This document shows, piece after piece, positions 54,763 to 64,000 of a stretch of 64,000 nt of DNA (within the stretch, counting starts at the first letter, position 1; the number at the start of each line of letters is the position of its first letter). The DNA comes from Silene conica (Eukaryota > Streptophyta > Magnoliopsida > Caryophyllales > Caryophyllaceae). The position numbers and the translations under genes are program-made. The stretch lies in the NCBI GenBank assembly GCA_029255685.2, contig CM055312.2:16268649-16332648 (forward strand). The letters run 5' to 3'. The notes beneath the pieces were generated by a model that saw only the letters and a list, made by a program, of their open reading frames with translations, ran no database searches and was not told the origin of the DNA.

Positions 54763-55939
54763 CACGATGTAAAACCCCTCGCGGCAGCGGTAAGTAAAAC
54801 ATACAAAAGCATGCAAATTTTGCGCGGAATTAAAACTTTTGAATAAAGTAAACTAACATGCGAGGTGTCCTACTACAACACTGAAATGCGGAATAAAATG
54901 AAAACATAAATAAGAATAAGTTTCAAAGACAAATCCAAGCCCGAGATAGCATATCCCTACAGGCATAAACCGAAATGTCAAAAGAAGGTCTAGCTACACG
55001 ATAAGGTAATGTCATTCGATGAAGGATCATCGCTCGCTAGCCTCAACGTAACCCCCTGTAAACAACAATCACCAACCTACATACATGAAACATGTATGCC
55101 ACAGTTAGTAGGTAGTGACTAGAGATGCTCCTAGCCACTTGTTTCCACAAACACATAACATATGAATATGAGTAAATCCTCAAAACTGCATACACCAATC
55201 ATAACCACATTATATGAAGTACAATAATCAATAATTATCATCTTGCATTCACTATCCTCAAATATAACATGCCTCACTCATATATATCACCCATATAAAC
55301 ATACACGTACTTTCACTATCACTTTCATCATCCATGAAGGTTCAGAGGTCAACTTAAGACATAACTTAAACATAGCATACATTCACATTCACCAACTTAG
55401 TGTTTAGCTTATAAACCATCACTCAGGTCTAACTAATACACATATCCAGCAGTATCTAACATTGTACCATAACGCAGGCAAGTTAGACACAACAATCATC
55501 ACAAACACGAAAGATGGCATATGACGACTCCATTATATAACAACAGCAAGTCTACTTAGTCTCAGCGAATACAATCCTCTGGTAGGACGACAACCGATAT
55601 ACGACCCTAGTCTAAATCTGGCCAGACTCTCAAGGTATAACCCTTCCTCGATTCGACAAGTGTCCAAAGACACCTCCAAGACTCGAACTAGCTAGGAACG
55701 AGATACCCTCTAAGTCGGGCGGACAATCTGAAACCTGACCGGAAACACACTATCAACGGTCATACCACGACATATAACGGTCATGGTGAGAACAAGAGTC
55801 ATATAATAGCTCATAGTATAACCTCCACATGCATTACATAACACATCACCCCAAGATGTAGTATTCAATTGAATCACGATAAAACAACGACTTAAACTCA
55901 ATCAACAGTTCTACTATTCCATTTCTAAGACTCCAGTCA

Positions 55940-56290
55940 ACCCTTAACCAACTTCGGAAACCATTTGAGGTGAGAGCCGGTTTCCCTTCCGGTTGCCCGG
56001 CCGGGAGGTCTTTTTCCACAATCGATTTCTGAACCTCGTGTAAGAGTCGTCCAACTTCTTGGATTACAAACAAACTCGAATAATAATTCAATATTCTATT
56101 CTATACAACCATTCAACACTTAGCCAACTTCGGAAACCGTTTGATGCGAGAGCCGATTTCCCTTCCGGTTACCCGACCGAGAGGTCTTTCTCCTCAAACT
56201 GATTTCCGAACCCGACACAAGTGCCGCCCAATTTCTTGGACTTCAAACAAGCATATCATTCACGTGAATATACAACCAGGCATTCAATAC
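55940..56290. repeat. Imperfect tandem repeat in E LTR, pitch about 176 bp
   Basis: AACTTCGGAAACC(A/G)TTTGA starts at 55950 and 56126, each followed by CCCTTCCGGTT and a copy of GAGGTCTTT. The same arrangement is in the 5' LTR near 61019 and 61195. Confidence 0.8.
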
Positions 56291-56699
56291 CAAATATAAT
56301 CTTAGCATTTAATTCAAGGAAACAAGTAAGAAGAAACACTTTAGACTTATATAATTCAAGCCCATATATTAACAATGTGAAATAGTATCGGAACTCAATA
56401 AGAAACCCTCTATCAAATACCATCGTTTAGGTTCATAAAAACAAGCTTATAACCTTTCAATATACATGTTAGATAGGTTACTACTCAAGTGATACTTTAT
56501 TTCGCGATAAAACAACGGATACCCATTTACTAACAATCATGCGATTCATTGACATAAGACGAACGTAAGTTCGGTTAACGTATATCGTACCACATAAATA
56601 TTCATTCAAACCCAATAATATTATCATGTAATATCACTTAAAACATGCTAAAACAAATAGGTAACAATCACCCAAAACAGCCCAAAACAATTAACGAAC

Positions 56700-56773
56700 G
56701 CAAGCTACAGCGGTTTGAGCGCAGCTTGCGCAACAGGGAGGCGTAGCTGCGCATATGGGGTGCAGCCTGCGCC
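56700..56773. repeat. GC-rich motif array in E LTR, 19-22-base pitch
   Basis: Related motifs GCAAGCTACAGCG, GCGCAGCTTGCGC, GCGTAGCTGCGC and GTGCAGCCTGCGC start at 56700, 56719, 56741 and 56760 (steps 19, 22, 19). The matching place in the other LTR (about 62646-62680) lacks 41 bases, exactly two units. Confidence 0.8.
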
Positions 56774-57775
56774 CAGGCGCGGGTCTGTGCATTTCTCGCG
56801 TGTTTCCTGCAACTCGCTATTTCATCCAATATATACTTCGTCAAGCACCTTTAAACTATGATTTCAAGCATATATTCTACACTATCAGAACATAATAGTC
56901 TTAAACAATCCCAAGTGTTACTCTTATTCAATCTTAAACACAAATCAATAGTAATTCAAGCACTAGATTCAACATTTACTCAAAAAACCCAAATTGCGAC
57001 GGATATACAAAACTCATCCAAAAACTCTTATAATCACAACTATACACTCAAATCCATTCTGAAATCACTCTATAAACATCTTCAATGTATCATCAAACTT
57101 CAATATACCCAAAACCACACACATAAACACACATTACATGTAAATAACAACAACTTGAGTCTTTCTCATCATTGTCACCTGTTTAAGCGTCTTCCTCCAA
57201 AGCTTCTTCAATAAGATACGAGTCCTTGTCACAACCCTCCAATTTCTCCCCTTAAAACAATATAAAAACAAGAATTAGGGACTGTTTTCGATCAAAACGA
57301 TTCACACACAGTCCGAAAATCACAAACGTGAGGAATTAAAGATTGGAAGTGATAGATAGAACGGATTCGAGATGAGGAACGCGATGGAAGAAATCTTACC
57401 TCAAACGGAGAAGAAATGAAGTCGGGATGAACAAATTAGTGAACTTGTGAAAGTGGAAATGAAGAAGATGAAGTGATTTTTGATCTTATGAATTGATGAA
57501 CAAGCAAATAAGGTGTTTGTGAGGAAATGACTAGGAAGCTTCCCTCACTTTAGCTTTTATTCAATTTTGTTGAATCGGGATTTAAGTGAGCGTTCGGGAT
57601 TTATGAACGGAAATGCCAAGGGATTTTTCCTACAACTTAAGACTCTAAATCCTCAAGAGGAAACTTACACATTATTTTCAAAATATAAGTTTACGAGAAA
57701 AATAAAATATTATTAAATCCTGAAAAGTGCTTTAATTAAATTAAAATAAGGTTTACGAAAATATGGGATGTTACA

Positions 57776-58310
57776 ACAATCACCCCATCTTTCAAAAAGC
57801 TTCGACCTCGAAACTTGAAAATAAAGAGTAAAGAAAACAACAGACAATGCTGACAACCCAAAATGTTTAACGGGATTCCAATACTCAAAACTTAGATTCC
57901 TTTCAAGGATTTCAAAAATAATTTTCATAGCACCAGTCTCCATCAAGAAACCTTTAGGTTCTCGTTGCGCATTCAAGAACCTGACGCTTCAATCCAAAGG
58001 CTAGCCAAGGTAAAATCAATTAAAATCCAAGATTTAGATCGATCCGGTGTCGATGAGCATAGTACAGGTTATCAGACGTCTCCAATAAGGAATTCAAATG
58101 GCAAATGAACGCTGAAATCCATCAAAGTTGTAAAATTATCCACTTCCTTTAAACAAAACCTTTCAAAAATAAACTTTTATTTTCAAATTCTTTGAAATGA
58201 GGACAGTTTGCAAAATAACCAGGTTTACTATCGACTATGAAGATAGCTTCAAGGTAGACTAGCAGAAGTTTAAGGAGGAAGGATAAGATCTTAACTGACC
58301 TCTATGAACA
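57776..58310 (-). other. Element E 3' non-coding interior
   Basis: Between the gag remnant and the 3' LTR there is no protease, RT or integrase sequence in any frame. Confidence 0.6.
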
Positions 58311-59535
58311 CTAGATTACGTATAAAGCCATAAACAAGTATATACCAAAAGTCGGATTAGGGTGAACTCCAGTCTCAGCTCGACTCTGTACAGCTACGGT
58401 TCCACTTGACTCGGACTCTGGGTCAGCGGCGACAGCTCTGTCAATGGCGACGCTCTTCTCAGGACATTCGAAGGAGCAATGTCCGGGCTTCTTGCAGATA
58501 TGGCATACCCAAGGTTGGTCATGGCAATCAAATCCAGGGTGACGTAACTCGCCACATCGACGACAGGTGTTAGTAGCACCAACAATGCTGTGAGTAGAAC
58601 ACTTCCTATGAACACTTCGTATGAACAACAACTTTCTCTACTTTCTTCTTCTTCTGGGTGCACTGGTAGAAGAGATGTCCTGGTTCCCTGCAACGGTAAC
58701 ATGTACGCGGTCTGCCATAGTAGTCTATGTCCGGGTTAGCTGCAGTAGGTTGCTCATTGGCCAGTAGGCATTTCCCCTTTCCAGAGTGAGAGGAGGAGGG
58801 AAGACGACTGAGCGGTTTCTTGCCTCGCTGTTCATGCAAAGGTGGAAAGAGAAGAGGGGAAGGAGCTCCAAATCTCTCGTAGAAGATCTGGTAAGGATCT
58901 TCGGTCCGTAGAGCTCTGAGGTAGGTCTTTGTGAATGTCATCGAGTTACGGCTCAACAAGCTTCGACTCTCTGCATTGAGCTTGCTCCTGTACATGTAGG
59001 CCTTATCTTCATCATCCTCAACGAACTGGGAGGCAGAAAGAGTTAAATTCACGAATCGATCAGTGAAAGCCTGCATAGATAGGGTCCCCTGGTGAAGGTC
59101 CATGAACTCTGTCATCTTCTGTTGATGCGGAAACCTGGGATAGAACCTCTTTCCGGCTAGGGTCTTGAAGCGGCTCCAGGTGAGCAAAGGGTCGGGTATT
59201 GATAAAGGGCTTATGATTCTCCACCATCGGCCAGCCTCGCACACTAAGAACTGTGATGCCAACCTCACTTGATCCTTTGGGGCTACATCGTACACAACGA
59301 AGTTCCTCTCCATGTCGAAGAACCACTCGGTAAGGGCCAAAGGACCAGCCTCACCGTCGTAGGTCTTAGCAGCATTCCTCCACATTTGGGCAGTCACCCA
59401 AGCAAATCCTCCGGGTTGGAAGTCTTCATGTCGCACTTGGGAGGGAGGAGGCACATTTACTTCTGCTTGATAACTCTGTAGAGTTTGCAGGAGAGTTTGC
59501 ATCGGTACACTCTTAGAGGTATTCGGTTCCATCAT
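58311..59535 (-). pseudogene. Element E gag with three CCHC knuckles, one frameshift
   Basis: ATG at 59535 (MMEPNTSKSVPMQTLLQTLQ). The capsid-like domain has LTEWFFDMERNFVVYDVAP, ASQFLVCEAGRWWRI and RFYPRFPHQQKMTEF. First knuckle CYRCREPGHLFYQC ends near 58660; the frame then stops at 58606. The adjacent frame carries CRRCGELRHPGFDC and CHICKKPGHCSFEC down to about 58460 and ends at 58311. The shift falls in a short duplication (GAAGTGTTCATA copies near 58605-58630), so a single small duplication probably broke one gag. Gag packages RNA; the three knuckles would bind it. No pol follows. Confidence 0.87.
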
Positions 59536-59689
59536 TCTTCGAATCCAAAATAACAAACCGTCAGACGTATTCCTAACAAGGAACAAACATACTACCACTT
59601 GTCCTTAAGTCTACTCAATCTCTCATTCATTATTACGATTTTTGGTCAAGTTAAGTTTGGGGGTACATGAGTGCGTCGGGAGCGATAAC

Positions 59690-59701
59690 GCTCTGATACC
59701 A
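59690..59701 (-). other. Primer binding site of element E (initiator tRNA-Met)
   Basis: Minus-strand TGGTATCAGAGC, two bases from the 5' LTR. Confidence 0.9.
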
Positions 59702-60211
59702 ACTGTAAAACCCCTCGCGACAGCGGAAAGTAAAACATACAAAAACATGCAAATTTTGCGCGGAATTAAAACTTTTGAATAAAGTAAACTAACATGCGAG
59801 GTGTCCTACTACAACACTGAAATACGGGATAAAATGAAAACATAAATAAGAATAAGTTTCAAATACAAATCCAAGCCCGGGATAGGATATCCCTAGAGGC
59901 ATAAACCGAAATGTCAAAAGACGGTCTAGCTACACGAGAAGGTAATGTCATTCGATGAAGGATCATCGCTCGCTAGCCTCAACGTAACCCCTGTAAACAG
60001 CAATCAACAACCTACATACATGAAAAATGTACGCCACAGTTAGTGGGGAGTGACTAGAGATGCTCCTAGCCACTTGTTGCCACAAACACATAACATATGA
60101 ATATGAGTAAATCCTCAAAACAGCATACACCAATCATAACCACATTATATGAAGTACAATAATCAATAATTATCATCTTGCATTCACTATCCTCAAATAT
60201 AACATGCCTCA

Positions 60212-60357
<146 letters not shown>

Positions 60358-61376
60358 CCATAAAAGCATACACGTACTTTCACTATCACTTTCATCATCC
60401 ATGACGGTTCAGAGGTCAACTTAAGACATAACCTAAACATAGCATACATTCACATTCACCAACTTAGTATTTAGCTTATAAACCATAACTCAGGTCTAAC
60501 TAATACACATATCCAGCAGTATCTAACATTGTACCATAACACATGCAAGTTAGACACAACAATCATCACAAACACGGAAGATGGCATATGACGACTCCAT
60601 TATACAGCAACAGTAAGTCTACTTAGTCTCAGCGAATACAATCCCATGGTAGGACGACAACCGATATACGGCCCAAGTCTAAATCTGGCCAGACTTTCAA
60701 GGTATAACCCTTCCTCGATTCGACAAGTGTCCAAAGACACCTCCAAGACTCGAACTAGCTAGGAACGAGATACCCTCTAAGTCGGGGGGACAATATGAAA
60801 CCTGACCGGAAACACACTATCAACGGTCATACCACGACATATCACGATCATGGTGAGAACAAGAGTCATATAACAACTCATAGTATAACCTCCACATGCA
60901 TTACACAACACATCACCCCAAGATGTAGTATTCAATTGAATCACGATAAAAGAATGACTTAAACTCAATCAACAGTTCTATTATTCCATTTCTAAGACTC
61001 CAGTCAACCCTTAACCAACTTCGGAAACCATTTGAGGTGAGAGCCGGTTTCCCTTCCGCTTGCCCGGCCGGGGGGTCTTTTTCCTCAATCGATTTCTGAA
61101 CCTCGTGTAAGAGTCGTCCAACTTCTTGGATTACAAACAAACTCGAATAGTAATTCAATATTCTATTCTATACAACCATTCAACACTTAGCCAACTTCGG
61201 AAACCGTTTGAGGCGAGAGCCGATTTCCCTTCCGGTTACCCGGCCGGGAGGTCTTTCTCCTCAAATTGATTTCCAAACCCGACACAAGTGCCGCCCAATT
61301 TCTTGGACTTCAAACAAGCATATCATTCACGTGAATATACAACCAAGCATTCAATACCAAATATAATCTTAACATT

Positions 61377-62012
61377 TTTTTTTTTTTGGTAAAGTGTAAA
61401 AAATATATTAGAAACCATCAAACAAGAAGGTGTGAACCTTCCTTTCATGCTATGTTACATCCTCAATCTATCTAGCCAGGTTTTATCCTTATGAGGAGTT
61501 CCACCTTGACATCTTTGCTCTATTCTCATACAAGTTTCTTCTCGAATACATTTGAAAACAATACTAGGCCTTAGCAATCTATTATCTACTCTTGCTTTGT
61601 TTCTTTGAGTCCATATATAATAAATCATGGCATTTATAATACCATTCAGTACTCCTCTCTTCAGTTTAGTGCCTCTTCTTTGCAAACACCAGTCAATAGT
61701 GTTAACTGCTGGAATTTGCAGCCCTGTCCAGTTCTTAACCAGTTGCAGAATCATGGTACTGTAGGAGCATGTAAAGAACAAGTGTGAGGTATTTTCTGTT
61801 CCATTCCCACAGATGCAGCAGTGATCATCCTGAGCCACCCCATATTGCAGCAGCCTATATTTCGTTTTCAGAGCTCTATGATGATACATCCAGGAAATTA
61901 TGATGTATTTCCTGGTAGTCCAGTCATTCCAAATCAGTGCTGGCCACTGGCAAGCAATGCTAGGTGATCTCATTTTCTCATACACAGCCTTGATGGAGTA
62001 CTGGTTAATCAA
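61377..62012 (-). pseudogene. L1-type LINE 3' fragment (zf-RVT domain) in E LTR
   Basis: A 185-codon minus-strand frame has WPALIWNDWTTRKYIIISWM, ALKTKYRLLQYG, then CCICGNGTENTSHLFFTCSY, the zinc-binding domain that follows reverse transcriptase in plant LINEs and related sequences. It ends in ...DRLRM and stop near 61455, followed by an A tail (plus-strand T run at 61377-61389). 5'-truncated on insertion. The matching stretch of the 3' LTR lacks it. Confidence 0.82.
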
Positions 62013-62038
62013 ATAAGAAGAAACACTTTAGACTTATA

Positions 62039-62297
62039 CTTCCTCCATTTAAATCGAAATAGGCGCTTTACCTTTTTCACGTTTGCCAACGCACGTTTTA
62101 CGTGCTTCATATCTTTAGCTACGTATTTGTAAAAATTACAAAAGTTATATATTTTCAATGTACTCGTAAAGACAAATTAAACAAGACCCCACATGTATAT
62201 ATTTTTTCTTATGTATTGAGAGAAAATTGAGATGGAAGGTTGATTTGTGAATAGTGTACAAAAACCAAAGTGCCCATTTGGATTAAAATGGAGGAAG
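62039..62297. mobile_element. Stowaway-type MITE, 259 bp, in E 5' LTR
   Basis: Termini CTTCCTCCATTTAAATC and GATTAAAATGGAGGAAG, TA duplication at 62037-62038 and 62298-62299. The 3' LTR of the same element has the empty site (CTTATATAATTC near 56352), proving insertion after element E. Confidence 0.92.
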
Positions 62298-63540
62298 TAT
62301 AATTCAAGCCCATATATTAACAATGTGAAATAGTATCGGAACTCAATAAGAAACCCTCTATCAAATACCATCGATTAGGTTCATAAAAACAAGCTTATAA
62401 CCTTTCATATACATATTAGATAGGTTACTAATCAAGTGATACTTTATTTCGCGATAAAACAACGGATACCCATTTACTAACAATCATGCGATTCATTGAC
62501 ATAAGACGAACGTAAGTTCGGTTAACGTATATCGTACCACATAAATATACATTTCAAACCCAATAATTTTATCATAAAATATCACTTAAAACACGCTAAA
62601 ACAAATAGGTAACAATCACCCAAAACAGCCCAAAACAATTTACGAACGCAAGCTACATCGGTTTAAGCGCAGCCTGCGCCAAGGCCCGGGTCTGTGCATT
62701 TCTCGCGTGTTTCCTACAATTCGCTATTTCATCCAATACTTCGACAAACACCTTTAAACTATGATTTTAAGCATATAATCTATACTATCAACACATAATA
62801 GTCCCAAGCAATCCCAAGTGTTACTCTTATTCAATCTTAAACAAAAATCAATCGTAATTCAAGCACTAGATTCAACATTTACTCAAAAACCCAAATTGCG
62901 ACGGATATACAAAACTCATCCAAAAACTCTTATAATCACAACTATAACACTCAAATCCATTCTGAAATCACTCTATAAACATCTTCAATGTATCATCAAA
63001 CTTCAATATACCCAAAACCACACACATAAACACACATTACATGTAAATAACAACAACTCGAGTCTTTCTCATCATTGTCACCTGTTTAAGCGTCTTCCTC
63101 CAAAGCTTCTTCAATAAGATACGAGTCCTTGTCACAACCCTCCAATTTCTCCCCTTAAAACAACATAAAAACAAGAATTAGGGACTGTTTTTAAAACGAT
63201 TCACAAACAGTCCGAAAATCAAACGTGAGGAATTAAAGATTGGAAGTGATAGATAGAACGGGTTTGAGATGAGGAACGCGATGGAAGAAATCTTACACCT
63301 CAAACGGAGAAGAAATGAAGTCGGGATGAACAAATTAGTGAATTTGTGAGCGTTCGGGATTTATGAACGGAAATGCCAAGGGATTTTTCCTACAACTTAA
63401 GACTCTAAATCCTCAAGACGGAACTTACACATTATTTTTAAAACATAAGTTTACGAGTTTAATAAAATATTATTAAATTCCGAAAAATGCTTTAATTAAA
63501 TTAAAATAAGGTTTACGAAAATAAGGGATGTTACGCACGA

Positions 63541-64000
63541 GTCCAAGTTCTCGATAAACAAAAGTGCCTATGACAACAATCTATATATCTACACCAACAT
63601 GACTTATCCTTTCCAAAGCTCGTCTCACAATTATACATCTATGTCAAGAAATGCTCCACGCACATCAAGTTCGTAGGTAACTCAACGATTAGATCTCATG
63701 AACGCAGAGTATATGAAAATAAGATAATAAAACAACCAAATCCGAAATTTTATCCACACGTCACCCTTGGTGATGGCATCGCAACACTGTCATCGATAAC
63801 CACATCGATTATGCATTCTTAATATATATCACCTTACCAGATCATTATATGTAACATGCTACAGAGAATATACAAATGACAATCTTGTGAACATCATTTT
63901 GTACCAGTACTCATGAGATCGACACATAACGTAATCACTTGCGTATATCACATATACACATTTCCCAACTCACACCATCACTACTACCTGACCGATGTAA
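63541..64000. other. Unassigned segment right of element E
   Basis: No gene recognised. It continues the DNA interrupted by element E (see 53948-54762). Confidence 0.4.

Larger units (their letters stand above)
54768..57775 (-). repeat. Element E 3' LTR
   Basis: 3008 bp. Contains a 176-base-pitch internal repeat (about 55940-56290), a GC-rich motif array (56700-56773) and a short (AT)n run near 55280. It is the uninterrupted reference for the insertions in the 5' copy. Confidence 0.9.

Overview
This is nuclear DNA of a flowering plant, probably a eudicot. The evidence is one intronless plant U-box E3 ligase gene, plant LTR retrotransposon lineages (Athila-like and chromovirus-like Ty3/gypsy, Sirevirus-like Ty1/copia), RTE and L1 LINE fragments, Stowaway MITEs and Helitron termini. 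The PUB22/23/24-like gene at 33871-35094 is the only convincing host gene. Almost everything else is mobile DNA or AT-rich spacer.

Layout. 1-5331 plus 21431 to about 21950: an old minus-strand Athila-like element (A), its gag broken by a solo LTR that itself carries a Stowaway MITE. 5332-21425: a complete plus-strand Athila-like element (B) inserted in A's LTR. 8223-16352: another complete Athila-like element (C) nested in B. 21960-26665: an L1 endonuclease remnant, a truncated chromovirus-like element (D) and a truncated minus-strand copia. 26959-28276: a 5'-truncated RTE LINE. 28829-30454: a non-autonomous Helitron. 33.6-35.25 kb: the PUB gene. 36.9-40.7 kb: Helitron pieces, a SINE-like sequence, a Stowaway MITE and a GGGTC-rich element. 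41055-52572: a complete Sirevirus-like copia (S) with gag, pol and an intact third ORF, inserted into an L1 reverse transcriptase fragment. 52801-53947: minus-strand copia RT/RNase H remnant. 54768-63535: minus-strand chromovirus-like element (E) with 3-kb LTRs and only gag, one LTR carrying an L1 fragment, a MITE and a huge (TA)n tract.

Two themes stand out. First, the complete gypsy elements B, C and E lack reverse transcriptase and an integrase core, yet encode (or recently encoded) gag with or without protease, and have target-site duplications. The LTR pairs of B and C are about 99% identical. They look like gag-encoding non-autonomous families mobilised in trans. Second, elements A, C, D and E carry clusters of a short, family-specific GC-rich motif (palindromic in A, C and D) at a nearly fixed pitch of 19 or 21 bp, with unrelated motif sequences in each family. 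The clusters lie in LTRs, in the leader, in 3' non-coding DNA and, in C, inside the gag-protease reading frame. Elements B, S and the solo LTR carry their own hairpin motifs, and in S the hairpin recurs in LTR, gag and pol with a pairing-preserving double substitution. This pitch-locked motif architecture, shared by unrelated retroelement lineages, is the most unusual signal in the window.
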